Source of the DNA: Pseudomonadota bacterium
GTDB lineage: Bacteria > Myxococcota_A > Polyangia > Haliangiales > Haliangiaceae
NCBI GenBank assembly: GCA_022360315.1
Contig: JAKSDA010000105.1
Location: 1-47,463 of the forward strand
DNA: 47,463 nucleotides
Direction: 5' to 3'
Shown: positions 25,553 through 36,100 of the stretch, one piece after another
How positions within the stretch are numbered: the first letter of the stretch is position 1
Layout: the number at the start of each line of letters is the position of its first letter
Translations under genes and position numbers: made by a program
Notes under the pieces: model-generated
What the model was told of the DNA's origin: nothing
What the model saw: the letters and a program-made list of their open reading frames with translations, nothing else
Databases searched by the model: none

Positions 25553-28500
25553 ATGGCGACCAAGGCACTCATCGTTGGGATCGGCGGAACCGGCGTAAAG
25601 GTTCTAACTCATCTCAAAGCGTCACTCATCAACAAGGGAAAAAGCGGCCGGCTGCCCGACACGATCAAATTGCTCGCGATGGATACGGTGTCGCCCGGCC
25701 AGATCGAACCGTACCCGGTACAGGGCGTTGAGCTCGACTGCCGCGGTCCGGCGCACACTGAGTACTTTCACCTCGAGAACACCGACCCGACGGTGCGCGG
25801 AATGGCCGATAATCTGTCCTATCACACACACTACACCAAGTGGTTCCGGGCTGCTCGTTTCGAGAAAGTTCCGCCGGCCAATTACAATATTGCCGACGGC
25901 GCCGGCCAGCACCGGCAATTCGCTCGGGCCGGGCTGTTTCTGAATAGCCGGGCGATTCTGAGTACTTTGAAAAACAAGCTCAGCAGCATTCAGTCGGCCC
26001 AGCCCGACGACAGCAGCGTGTACTGCTGGGTCATCGCATCGGCCTCAGGCGGGACCGGCGCCGGTGCGTTTGTCGACGTGGGCGCGATGATCCGCCACGC
26101 GCTCGAGCAAACTTCGGAGCTGACCCGCGGGCCCAGCGGCAAGGCAGTTCCAGGCTATGTCAGCGGCAAGCTGATCTTGACCAACGCGTACTCCTACGTG
26201 CACGGGGTGTCAAAAGGCCGGGCCTTCTCGCTGGTCCGGGATATCGCCTGGTTCCAGTATCCATATGCGACCAGGGATTTTCTATACCAGCGGCCCCGCA
26301 TGGACGACTTAAAGGGACCGCAGCCGTACTGCAACCTGTTTGACTATCCAAGTGGCCTGTATCGCCGCAATGAGAAGTTGTTCGAGGCGGTCGAGTTTCT
26401 CGATCGGCACTGCGCCACCAAAGACCAGACAAACGACTTGTTAAAAGAAGTCGCCAGCACGCTTGAACTTCTGGTCAACGACGACAGCGGTCCCACCCTG
26501 CAGCAGCGCATCAACAATGATTCCGGGGCCGCAGCACAGCTCGAAATCGACGTTGCGATCCCCACCTGCGGATTCTCGCGGGTGTATCTCCCGGTGAGCT
26601 GGTACGCAAAAATTTTCTCTCTTGAAGAGATCATTGCATTCACAAGATCGCTGGCTCGACCCAAAAATGGCACAGGTGCGCTGCATACCAGCCAGGAGCG
26701 CGGTGACAGCGAGGCAAAGGCGACGGTCAGTGAACTATTTCCGAATCTGGCCGCGCTGCGCGACCTCGATCTCGAGGATCGCAAAGCAGTTGCCGGATTC
26801 CAGGCCCAGTATTTGCTGCGCTCTGCTGATATTGTCAATAAACTCTACGGACTCGGGGCCTCGGATAGCCTCGGACTGGCGCCGGGCGATCGCACAATGG
26901 CTGCGGCAAAACGGCTGTACGCCCGGGTATACGAGGCCGATGACGACATATCAGTAGATGGCGAAAAGCCCGAGGCCAGGGTAAAGACCCATCGGGAACG
27001 GGCGGACGCGAGAGAAAAGCGGTCCGATAACCCCGAGGTTGAAAAACGACAATTCAGCAAGGCTCTGGCCAATCGCCGGCAAGCCTACTACGGGACCATG
27101 GAAGGGGTCGGGCCCAACCAGCCAGGGGCTGGCGATGACAACAGTTTTAATGGCGCATTGCTGAGCTTTCGCAGGGCGGCCAGCGTCCATCTTTGCAGAC
27201 AGCTCGATCGCAAGATCATCGCCAGTCTGGCCGAGTCGCTCAATATCGGCGAGTCGGGCCGGATCGGGCTGTCTCAGCAGTTTCTCGAAGAACTCGACTC
27301 TCAGCTGAGCCGACGCATCGACGAACTCGAGCGGGTTTCAGCCCATCTGCCAGACGAGCTGACCCGGGCCAAGAAGCAAGCCAGTGAGGCCGGCGCTGAA
27401 TTCGAAGACGCCAAGGTCGGCAGCAAGCTGCTGTTTCTCAAGGATCTCAGCGATATCGTCGATGCCGAGGAAAGCTACCGAGCGGCCGAAGAGGCCAAGG
27501 GCGAGTGCTATCGTCGCCAGTGGCTGGTAAAAGGTCTGGTCGGGGTGATCGAAGACATTCGAGCACGCATCGTCGATTGGCAAAAAGAGGTCAACCGGAT
27601 CGCCGATCAGCTGGTCAGCCCGGTGCAGGGAAGCAAGGGCGTCCTGCGCGCCAAGCAAGACGAGCTGAAGGAGGCCAAGCAGCACCTGCAAGAGGCCGCT
27701 CGTTCCACAACCGACGCGATCGGCGTGTTGGGCGACAGCGACTCGAGCGGCCAGATGGGCGGCTACATGGAAGTGCTGCGCACAAAATGCGCGGCTGACC
27801 CGCATGGCGACAATCGACCTTACCACCAATCCTGGCTCGCCGGAGCCCAGTGGGTGGGGAGTGTCGATGACGACGGGCAGCCCAGGATCCGGCTCAAGGG
27901 CAAAAACTTTCCCGCGCAATCGGATATCGACAGCGAGCAACCTCACGACGTCGACGCTGTCATGCAGCATATCGAGAAATGGCTTCGCGAGCGGGTGCAC
28001 AAACAACTGCAGAATACGAGCATATGGGATTATATCGAGTGGCAATCCGGGCAACCCGGCGGCCAGTCGTGGGAGGAAATCGGTACGTTCTTGCGCAAGC
28101 GCACCGATCTACTCCTCCATGGCGAGCCACAGTCGGCGAACCACACCCCGTCCTATGTGCTGGTCTACGATGACAAGGGCCTGAGCACAGAGCATCGCAC
28201 GGACCTGGCCAAAGGCATACGGCGCGCAGCTGGCCAGCTGGATGCACTCGACCCGAAGCAACTGCAACAGGTCGAGCGCTTTGGCGACAAGCACACCCTG
28301 ATTCTGTTTGCCCACATGATCTACGACTGGCAGAAAGTCACTGCGATCGACGACCTCCAGGGCCAGTACATCGAGGATCAATTTCTCCGCGACGACGACA
28401 AAAACTGGACTCCCTATACCTACCATCCGTTTCGCGGCACCCAGGAGGCGTTCGACCTCGAGCGCCGCCTCGCCCACGACCGCCATGCTTTCCTGTCCGC

Positions 28501-28951
28501 CGATGATCTCATCGATCCGCTGCTTCTGCGCGCTCTGGATCAGCCGCTCATGACGTGGCTGTTCATCCGGGCCAAAGTACTCGGACTGGTCTGGCAGAAC
28601 AACCAGGACGACGACCATTGGTATATCGGCGAGGCCGACCAAGACTTTCGTCTGACCGGCACCCAGGGCCAGACCGAGGATCTGTTGACCGCGCTGGCGC
28701 GTGTTTGTCTGCAACACACAATGCACAAAAAAGGCAACAATCGCGAGTTGACCGCCGAGACGCTCGAGCAATGGGTCAAGACCGCAGCCAACAAGCCGGG
28801 CGTCGATTTCGCCGCGCTGACAGAGAGGTTCCTGGCCGACCTCGACAGCGCCGTGGACAGAGAACTGGCCAAGCGCCCCGAGAGAGTCAAGGCGAGCTTC
28901 AAGGCCATCTGTCGCTATTACGTCGGGCGCAGAAAAGCCGACGTGGAGTAG
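25553..28951 (+). CDS. Tubulin-like GTPase (Tubulin_2 / FtsZl-1 type)
   Basis: The product has 1,132 residues. The N-terminal Rossmann strand ends in GIGGTG (9-14), and the tubulin signature SASGGTGAG (163-171) is intact, so GTP binding is expected. This matches the large bacterial tubulin-like family (Pfam Tubulin_2, also called FtsZl-1), which is distinct from FtsZ and has been proposed from genome context to remodel membranes. Residues about 590-720 contain long charged helices, probably coiled-coil. The rest is an extended helical C-terminal region much larger than FtsZ (about 380 residues). There is no membrane segment. A perfect AAGGAG lies six bases before the ATG. This is the only one of the three tubulin-like proteins here with a fully canonical G-box and is the most likely active GTPase and polymer former. 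Confidence 0.92.
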   Translation: MATKALIVGIGGTGVKVLTHLKASLINKGKSGRLPDTIKLLAMDTVSPGQIEPYPVQGVELDCRGPAHTEYFHLENTDPTVRGMADNLSYHTHYTKWFRAARFEKVPPANYNIADGAGQHRQFARAGLFLNSRAILSTLKNKLSSIQSAQPDDSSVYCWVIASASGGTGAGAFVDVGAMIRHALEQTSELTRGPSGKAVPGYVSGKLILTNAYSYVHGVSKGRAFSLVRDIAWFQYPYATRDFLYQRPRMDDLKGPQPYCNLFDYPSGLYRRNEKLFEAVEFLDRHCATKDQTNDLLKEVASTLELLVNDDSGPTLQQRINNDSGAAAQLEIDVAIPTCGFSRVYLPVSWYAKIFSLEEIIAFTRSLARPKNGTGALHTSQERGDSEAKATVSELFPNLAALRDLDLEDRKAVAGFQAQYLLRSADIVNKLYGLGASDSLGLAPGDRTMAAAKRLYARVYEADDDISVDGEKPEARVKTHRERADAREKRSDNPEVEKRQFSKALANRRQAYYGTMEGVGPNQPGAGDDNSFNGALLSFRRAASVHLCRQLDRKIIASLAESLNIGESGRIGLSQQFLEELDSQLSRRIDELERVSAHLPDELTRAKKQASEAGAEFEDAKVGSKLLFLKDLSDIVDAEESYRAAEEAKGECYRRQWLVKGLVGVIEDIRARIVDWQKEVNRIADQLVSPVQGSKGVLRAKQDELKEAKQHLQEAARSTTDAIGVLGDSDSSGQMGGYMEVLRTKCAADPHGDNRPYHQSWLAGAQWVGSVDDDGQPRIRLKGKNFPAQSDIDSEQPHDVDAVMQHIEKWLRERVHKQLQNTSIWDYIEWQSGQPGGQSWEEIGTFLRKRTDLLLHGEPQSANHTPSYVLVYDDKGLSTEHRTDLAKGIRRAAGQLDALDPKQLQQVERFGDKHTLILFAHMIYDWQKVTAIDDLQGQYIEDQFLRDDDKNWTPYTYHPFRGTQEAFDLERRLAHDRHAFLSADDLIDPLLLRALDQPLMTWLFIRAKVLGLVWQNNQDDDHWYIGEADQDFRLTGTQGQTEDLLTALARVCLQHTMHKKGNNRELTAETLEQWVKTAANKPGVDFAALTERFLADLDSAVDRELAKRPERVKASFKAICRYYVGRRKADVE

Positions 28952-28961
28952 TGAGGATTCG

Positions 28962-30227
28962 ATGAGTCGCGTATCGCGCTACTGGGCCGGTCATCTGGTC
29001 CGATTTCTGATCTTGCTCATGGTGCCGGTGATGTTTGTTGCGGCGGTGCACGGCTGGGTGGTGCTATGCGGGCGTTGGGCCGCGGATTCACCCATCCCGG
29101 TGACCATTTCTCGCCACATCGCGAGCGCTGGCGACGACTTCGAACTCGCGGTAGGCGTGTCGGCAACACTGCATGGCCCGGCAAGGGCGCCAGAGCCGCT
29201 CGACATCGTGATCGTCTTGGATCGCTCGCAGAGCATGTACCAGATCGAAAAGGGCGAAACATACATTCGCGACGAAAACTACCTGACTCCGCCTCTGGCA
29301 GACCTCTTGTCGGGTCGCGCGCGGCCAGACAAGCGGCTCGATCACGCCAGATTGGCCGCAGCGACCCTGGTAACGGCCCTGTGCAGCGACGCGGTCCATT
29401 TCAGTGTTATCGAGTTTGACAGCCAAGCCCAGCTGGCGGTCCCGCTGCGCGACGACCAGCCGCTCAGTCGTGATACCGAGCAGGTCTTGCGAGCGATCGA
29501 CCAAATTCGCGGCGGCAGTGGCAGGGTATTTCTGCGCGCCATCGAAGCGGCCGCCGACGTGCTGTCCCGGGCCGGCCGCTCGCAAGCGCGCAAGGTGATC
29601 CTGTTTTTGAGCGACGGCAAGGTCGGCGACGCTGACGCCGGCGACGCGGCAAACTTGACTGACCAGCTGAACAGGCGGAGCGGCGCCAATCGAGTCGAGG
29701 TCTATGCTGTCGGTGTCGGTCGGGGCGTGGGGGCCGAGCAGCTCGAGAACCTGGCTGTCGAGCCTCACCGATTCACTCAGACCACCGATGAAGCAGAGAT
29801 GACTCGACTGTTTCTCGGCGTCGGCATGGACGTGGCCGAGAGTCTGCTTCACGGCGTGCGGGTGCGGACAAGGCTGGCGCCGGGCTGGTTCGAGCTGCCC
29901 GGCGAGCCGGCCCTGTTTGTCCGCGACGTCGATGCCGAGAGCGGCCGGCTCGAGTGGCAATTGCCAGCCGTGTTTCACAAACCGCTGTCGCTGCAAACTC
30001 GGGTGCAGACCCGGACCAGGGCTGTTCGCGGCGCCGTCCGAGCCGCTTGTTATGGGCTACGTCGACGAGAGCGGGCGCAAGCGGCGATTTCGGATCAGCG
30101 CCCGACCGCGCATCCTGGTGTGGACACCGGGGTGGCTGTTGTTGATGTTTCTGCCGGCCGCTCTGTATCTTCTATTCTGGTTGCTGGCGTCTCGGGGTCA
30201 TCGACGGCCGCGCGCAGAGGCGGGTGA
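28962..30227 (+). CDS. vWA half of a vWA-TM-tubulin protein (split by a frameshift)
   Basis: The frame encodes 421 residues, but only about the first 355 look authentic. A signal-anchor helix is at about 12-35, and the vWA MIDAS is D87-R-S89-Q-S91, followed by a typical SDGK strand. After about base 30025 the reading (for example ACYGLRRRERA) loses the pattern of the paralogue at 33144-37139. The expected continuation appears in the frame that holds the tubulin-like half. The natural product is therefore probably one protein spanning 28962-33147, interrupted by a frameshift, sequencing error or programmed slip. If the two are really separate genes, this one ends in a meaningless tail of about 65 residues. 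GAGG lies about five bases before the ATG. Confidence 0.75.
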   Translation: MSRVSRYWAGHLVRFLILLMVPVMFVAAVHGWVVLCGRWAADSPIPVTISRHIASAGDDFELAVGVSATLHGPARAPEPLDIVIVLDRSQSMYQIEKGETYIRDENYLTPPLADLLSGRARPDKRLDHARLAAATLVTALCSDAVHFSVIEFDSQAQLAVPLRDDQPLSRDTEQVLRAIDQIRGGSGRVFLRAIEAAADVLSRAGRSQARKVILFLSDGKVGDADAGDAANLTDQLNRRSGANRVEVYAVGVGRGVGAEQLENLAVEPHRFTQTTDEAEMTRLFLGVGMDVAESLLHGVRVRTRLAPGWFELPGEPALFVRDVDAESGRLEWQLPAVFHKPLSLQTRVQTRTRAVRGAVRAACYGLRRRERAQAAISDQRPTAHPGVDTGVAVVDVSAGRSVSSILVAGVSGSSTAARRGG

Positions 30228-33147
30228 CTCTGTCCTGCGACCTGGACGAGCCGACCTCGAGCCATTGCCGCCGTCCTTACCACCGCCGGCGCTCAGCCGG
30301 CTGCGCGAGGTATTCGAGAGCCGCGCCCAGCCGGTGCCTACTCTGGTCATCGGGCTCGGCGGCAGTGGACGTCACGTATTGACTCACCTCAAGGCGCTGG
30401 TCGCAGAGACGTTTATCGCGCCCGACGACACCGGACTGGCGTTTTTGCAACTCGACGCTGCGGCCAGCGAATATGTCGGCCCCGAGGCCCGCGATGTCGC
30501 GGTCGCCGGGTTGTCGCTCAGTGTCGAAACCGGCGAGGTCGTGCTCTTGCCCGAGCACAGCCGAAAGCTGCACGCTGTGCTCGCCGCCGACACACAGCCG
30601 CCGTGGCTCGATGCGGAGGTCTACCGGGGGCGACCATCGGGCCAGCTCGACCTCACCAGGGGTAGTCACGGCGACAGGACGCTGGCTCGCCTGGGCCTGT
30701 GGCAAGATCTGAAGCGCCACTCGGGCAAAGCAGACGCTGCTGAATCGGCAGCCGGACGGCCGACGATTCGATCGGCCACGATGAGGGCGCAACAAGGCGC
30801 GCATTCCACTGTGGCAACAGCGATCGAGCAGGCAGTGGCGCAGCTGCTCGAGCAGCCGGCTGCAGATGAGTTGCGCCAGGTGTTTCTGGTCACGTCGTGC
30901 GAGGGCGGGGTTGGCAGTGGTTGGTACCACGACGTGGCCTCTATTGTTCGCTCGGCAGTCCGCCGGGCTCAGGTCGGCCGACCCGATCGGGCGCCACCAC
31001 GTCGATACGGCCTTTTGCTGTCCGTCGAAGGCGCTGCAGCCGGGGCCGGCTCAGACATCCGCGAGCGGCTCATCGCCAATCGCAATGGACTGCTGCGAGA
31101 ACGAAACCGATTGGCCCTGGCCGGTCAGTATCCGTTTCGCGACAGCAACCAGGGTGCCGCAGCTTTGGACGAACAGCTGGTCGACGCGACGTTCTTTTTG
31201 TCACGTCACGGCGACCCGTGTACCCATGCCTACCCGGAAGCAGCCGATGTTGTCGGGGTCTTCCTGCAGCAGGACACCAGGCGCCGCATCAGCCCGCTGC
31301 TCGAGGGCCCGCTCTTGCAAGATGCCAGAAACCTGGCTGTTGATGGCGATGCGCGGTTTTCGCTGGTCGGCTGCCAGAGTGTGATCTTCCCGGTCAGGCA
31401 TCTATCGGAACGGCTCTACTGGCGTTTTCTGCAGCACCTGATCCACAGCCTCTTTTGGCGCGACAACGGCCAGGAGTCGGATGTCGATGGGCGCGGCTGT
31501 GTGGTCGAGCCGACGGCGACACGGCAGGGCCAAATCTGCAGAATACTGGACAAACCGGGCCTCGGCGTGACCGCGCCGGTGGTTTCGGGCGATCTCGTTC
31601 GAGTCGCACAGGCGGGGCCAACTGCGCTGCGCGCGTATATGGCTGGCCATTTCGGGGCCATGCTCCGACAACGCGAGCTGACCCTGGCAGAGCTCTATTG
31701 GGCGACTCGCGCGGGTTTGCAGCGACTCCGCAGCAGTGTAGCGGGGACCATGTCCCGAGGCGGCTCGACTGGTCGTCGAACCGGGTCCAGCCACGACCGA
31801 CCGAGCGATCAATCGAGCGAGCGGATTCGAGCGGCGATCGCTGCACAATTCGACGCCTGGGTCGAGGAGTTCGAGCGATGGATCGCCGTGCTGGTCGGAT
31901 CCGGCGCAATTGCCGATCCTGTGTTCCCGAAGGCGATGTCAAACCAGTCCGGATTACTGGCCCAAGCAGCTGCCCGCCACGCCGAGACCGCCGATCAAGA
32001 GGCGGCGCTGGCAACCATCGAGTGCCGTCACTACCTGGCTGATGGCGAGGGCGACCCGGCACTGAGCGAGGAAAACGCGTATCGCCGTTGGCTCGGCCGC
32101 TGGCTTGACAGCGATGATTGCAAGTCCGAGCTGGCCAGGCGTTTCTGGCTCGATGCCCGCAGCGATGGGCAGCTCGAGCTGGCTTTTGCCGGTGAGCGCG
32201 TCGAGCGCTATACCCGGGCCGATCGCCGAGAACTCGAGGAGTCGATCCGGCGACTGTCCAGCCAGTGGCTCGACGCGCTCCGGCAGATCTCGATCTATCG
32301 CAAGCTATCGGGCCAGGGCTCGCCCTATCCGGTCGAGCCAGGAGCGGTCGCAGAGACTCTGTCTCGCCCGCCGGTCGCCGGCGCGGGCGCAGAGGCCGAA
32401 TCGCAGCAAACCAACGTTCTGGTCGTGCCCCCGGTGGAGCTGTCTGCGCTCGCCCCGGACCCCGACTACCGGCCGGCGTTGATTGAATCGGTGCGAGGCG
32501 GACTGAAAATGTGGGAGCAGCTCTCTGTGGTGGAGGCTCGCGACCATCGGGTCGTTCGCCTGGTGTCTGTGCTGCCGGGTCGCCGGCTCGGCGACCTGTC
32601 CAAATTACTGTCGGGATCCGATGCCGGCGTTCTGGAAGGCCCGTGGCAGCCGGTCGAGTCGGCCGAATGCTATCTGCAACGCCTGGTGCTCGAGCTGGAG
32701 CGACGCACCGCAATGACAATTGCCGCGATCGATCCCGGCCTGGCGGTGGTCACGTCAGCGCCGGCGAGGTTGCGGGAATTTGCTCGGTTGTGGATCGCTG
32801 GACAGGTGACCTCGACGCCCTCGGGCCCGACCTGGTTGCGCTTGCCCGATGGCTCCACGGCGAAACTGAGCCATTCGGATAGTCTATTTGACGCCGCAGC
32901 TCGCTTTGTTACCCACTTTTCCGAAATCAAAGCCGGTCAAATCGCAACCGGCGATTCGCTGTCCAGCGAACCCGAGCCCAGCCGGGTGGCCAGGTTGCGA
33001 GCCACTCGGGATGCATTCTGCAAGGACGGCGTGACGCCGGCGCACGATCAACTCAGCAGACGCCCGGCCACCTCACCCCGGATGAACTCCGATCGCGAAT
33101 GGCAGGTCGAGCTGCTCTTGACTCTGTACTGCCAGAGTATCTGGTGA
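30052..33147 (+). CDS. TM-tubulin-like half of a vWA-tubulin protein
   Basis: From the first plausible ATG (30052) this gives 1,031 residues; the frame is open back to 29917 but overlaps the vWA half. It begins with the end of a beta domain, then a transmembrane helix (about 25-45, WLLLMFLPAALYLLFW). A tubulin-like domain follows, with GLGGSG at about 101-106 and a modified G-box TSCEGGVGSG at about 281-290. The pattern GGTG(A/S)G is changed at the Thr to Val, so GTP may bind differently. The C-terminal 600 residues are helical and unassigned. Topology puts the tubulin domain in the cytoplasm. The start is uncertain because this is probably the second half of a frameshifted fusion. Its TGA overlaps the next gene's GTG (GTGA). 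Confidence 0.8.
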   Translation: MGYVDESGRKRRFRISARPRILVWTPGWLLLMFLPAALYLLFWLLASRGHRRPRAEAGDSVLRPGRADLEPLPPSLPPPALSRLREVFESRAQPVPTLVIGLGGSGRHVLTHLKALVAETFIAPDDTGLAFLQLDAAASEYVGPEARDVAVAGLSLSVETGEVVLLPEHSRKLHAVLAADTQPPWLDAEVYRGRPSGQLDLTRGSHGDRTLARLGLWQDLKRHSGKADAAESAAGRPTIRSATMRAQQGAHSTVATAIEQAVAQLLEQPAADELRQVFLVTSCEGGVGSGWYHDVASIVRSAVRRAQVGRPDRAPPRRYGLLLSVEGAAAGAGSDIRERLIANRNGLLRERNRLALAGQYPFRDSNQGAAALDEQLVDATFFLSRHGDPCTHAYPEAADVVGVFLQQDTRRRISPLLEGPLLQDARNLAVDGDARFSLVGCQSVIFPVRHLSERLYWRFLQHLIHSLFWRDNGQESDVDGRGCVVEPTATRQGQICRILDKPGLGVTAPVVSGDLVRVAQAGPTALRAYMAGHFGAMLRQRELTLAELYWATRAGLQRLRSSVAGTMSRGGSTGRRTGSSHDRPSDQSSERIRAAIAAQFDAWVEEFERWIAVLVGSGAIADPVFPKAMSNQSGLLAQAAARHAETADQEAALATIECRHYLADGEGDPALSEENAYRRWLGRWLDSDDCKSELARRFWLDARSDGQLELAFAGERVERYTRADRRELEESIRRLSSQWLDALRQISIYRKLSGQGSPYPVEPGAVAETLSRPPVAGAGAEAESQQTNVLVVPPVELSALAPDPDYRPALIESVRGGLKMWEQLSVVEARDHRVVRLVSVLPGRRLGDLSKLLSGSDAGVLEGPWQPVESAECYLQRLVLELERRTAMTIAAIDPGLAVVTSAPARLREFARLWIAGQVTSTPSGPTWLRLPDGSTAKLSHSDSLFDAAARFVTHFSEIKAGQIATGDSLSSEPEPSRVARLRATRDAFCKDGVTPAHDQLSRRPATSPRMNSDREWQVELLLTLYCQSIW

Positions 33148-36100
33148 ATCTCATGTTGCTCGGTTTCTTGATCGTTCTGATGCTTTATCTCGCTATCGGG
33201 GCGGCACTATACGCCCTGGAAACTGGTACACCCCGGCCTGGCAGCAGCACGCTGGTCCGGACCGTCAGCCGACGCTGGTGCCGCGAGGGTGAGGAGTTTG
33301 ATGTCTCGCTGCACTTCAGCACGCGCGATCTGCCGTCCACACCGCCCGAGCGGACAGTGCCCATGGAGGTCGTGCTGGTCGTGGACGCTTCTGCCAGCAT
33401 GGGTCGGGGGCCGGGCAGCCCGCTCGCCCACGCCTGTGAGGCGATGGCCAGCTTTGTCGCACACTGCGGGGAATCAGTGCGCGTTGGGGTGGTTTCGTTT
33501 GCTCAGGTCGGCCACGTGATCGCCGATCTGACCGAGCCGGGCGATGAACTCGTGCGCGCGATCGGCTCGGTCATTGGCGGCGCCAGCACGGCGATCGACG
33601 AGGGGCTCAACGCGGCAGGGGCGCTCGTGGGCCACGGGCCCGACGCCGATACTGCGGGCGCTCCGGGGCAAGGCAGCTCGGACGCCAGCGCCGATTCAGT
33701 GGCCCGGTTGATCGTCCTTTTGAGCGACGGAGAAAGTCATCGCGGGCGCGCGCTTGACGCGGCCACCCGCCTCAAGGACGCCGATATTCGGATCGCCGCC
33801 ATCAGTCTGGGCTATTCGGTGAATCGGTCGCTGCTCGAATCAATCGCGTCGGACGGGCTGTATTTTCACTGTCCACACGCCGCCGATATGGCCCCTCTCT
33901 ACCGCACCCTGGCCAAGTCCCTGGACCAGGTTTTTGCCACCGAAGTGAATATAGAGGAAACCTACAACGAGTCAGAAGCCGGATATCTGCTGGTCTCGAC
34001 TGGGCGGGCTGCGCCCGACCGGGTCGATCTGAAAAAAAGCCAGCTCGGCTGGACTGCGCACTACGTCGGCGTACAGGGAGTCACAGTGGACTATCGCCTG
34101 CGCGCACAATGCATGGGCTGGCATCGAGTGGCGACCCGGGCTGCCACGGCCGACTATCAGGACATCGAGGGCAAGCGCCACAGCGGCGTGGCGTGCAATC
34201 GCAGTCCGCGCGTGCTGGTCTTGCCAGAGTGGCCCATCTGGCCGCTCTGGTGGGCTCTGCTAAATCCACTTTTCTGGCTGGTAGTCCGGCGCATCGCGCC
34301 CTGCGATTGTGAAGAGCGATGGTCGGTGTCAGATGAGGTGCCGCCTCCCGCAGTCGAACCACCGGCTCTTCCTCCACTTCTGGAGGCTGATCGGAGTGAG
34401 CGTTTTGAACTGTCACTCCGACCCACCCTGGTTGTCGGAGTGGGCTACCTGGGACAGTGGACGGTCACCCACCTGGAGGCGGCCATCATGTCTCGGCTGG
34501 GCCGGGTTCCCGACGATATTGGGTTGCACAGGCTCGATCTGGCCGGTAACGCATACTTGGCCGATATGGAGTTTGCCGGGGTCAGGCCGGCAGTTGACTC
34601 CGATAACCAGGCCATCGCCATCGGGCGCGATCTGTACTCCGAGCTTCGCCAACCGTCGCTGTCCGGTCGTTATTCGTGGCTCGACGTCGACCGTATTCTC
34701 GCCCGCGGCTGTGGGAGCGACGTGTCTTTCGGCGCGCGCGGCGACCGGCAGCTGGCCAAACTGGCCATGGCGGTGGGCTATTCGGGCATCGCGCCCCGGT
34801 TGTCGGAATGGCTGCAGCCGTTCAAGGGCCTTGAGTTCGATATTGTGGTGGTGGCATCGTCCGGTGGCGGCGCGTCGTCGGGGTTGCTGGCCGATCTTTG
34901 CTACGCGCTGCGCGGTCAGGCCATCGCGATCGGCGGCGAGGGCGCAGGTGTCACGGCGATGCTGTTGCAATCTGATGACGAGCCAACCGCGCGCGGCAAC
35001 ACGCAAGCCCTGTTGCGCGAACTCGGTCGTCTCGCCTATCCCACTGGTTCCGGGCATCGAAGCGATGTGGACAGAAATGGCGCCGGCATTCGCCGCTGGC
35101 TCGATCGGGTCCTGGTGGTGACTCGCCCGGGCGGAGACAACGCCGGCCAGGCGCGGGCCACGGGCCGGAATGCGAACCGATTTCCCGACATCTGTGCCGA
35201 GGCCGCGGATGCGGCGCTGCTGTGGATGACCTCGGCCGAGTATCGCAACGCCTTTGCCGGCCTCGCCGGGGAAGAAGCGCGCGAATCCGAGCGAATCGGG
35301 CAGGCGGTCGGTCACCGCATCGGCATTCAGTCGGTGCGTCTCCCGGTTCGCGAGATCGATGCAGTGCTGGCCGCTCGTGCGGCAATGGATCTGCTCGGGG
35401 ACCGATTGCTGGCCGCTGCGTCCGATGGTCTGCGCTTCTCCTGCAGCCCAGCTGCCCGGGCTGTCGACCAAGCGCTTGCCGAGCTGGTCGATGGCGATCA
35501 GAACAGCGGCGTGCCCCCGGCGATCCTGCACGCACTGCGCGAACTCGCCGATGCCGGCCAGGTGACAGGGGCGCTCGGTCGATCGCGGGTGAACCGGTTC
35601 GCGAATATGACCGACTTCGAGCTGGCTGGATACCACGAGCAAAGCCACGGCAGCACCGTGCAATGGCTACAGGCCTGGGCCCTGAGGGTATTGAACGGCG
35701 ATCTGCGCGACGACGAGCTCGATGACTCCGACCGGGTGATTCGCGCGCGGCGCGGCCGGCTCGCGGTCCTGGCAGGGGCACTCGATAAAGCAGCCGAGTG
35801 GACTCGTCGCGCCGAGCGCAACATCCTGTCGGTCCGGAGCCAGACGAGGTCGCCCATGGGGTCGCTAGAGCCGGAGGTGGATCAAGCCGCCGCACTGTGC
35901 CGTATGCTGGGCCAGCGATTGGCCGGGCTTCGCCGAGAAGTCGGGCGCTGGGAGGGTATGCTCGTCAGTGGGCACGTTTCCGATATCAGGCTCTTTGACG
36001 AGGAGTATCGGTTCGATGGTCTTTGCCGCATCTTGGCCAGGGATCTGGCCGAAGCCGAACGCGTCCTCGACGATCGAGCCCGTACAGTGAGGCCTGTCGA

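Noticed and set aside
31394..32719. 441-codon minus-strand frame opposite the tubulin-like gene
   Set aside because: Arg/Pro/Ala-rich shadow reading; the plus strand has the tubulin landmarks and operon continuity.
34413..35663. 416-codon minus-strand frame opposite the vWA-tubulin fusion
   Set aside because: Antisense to a well-supported coding region and without ribosome site or domain.
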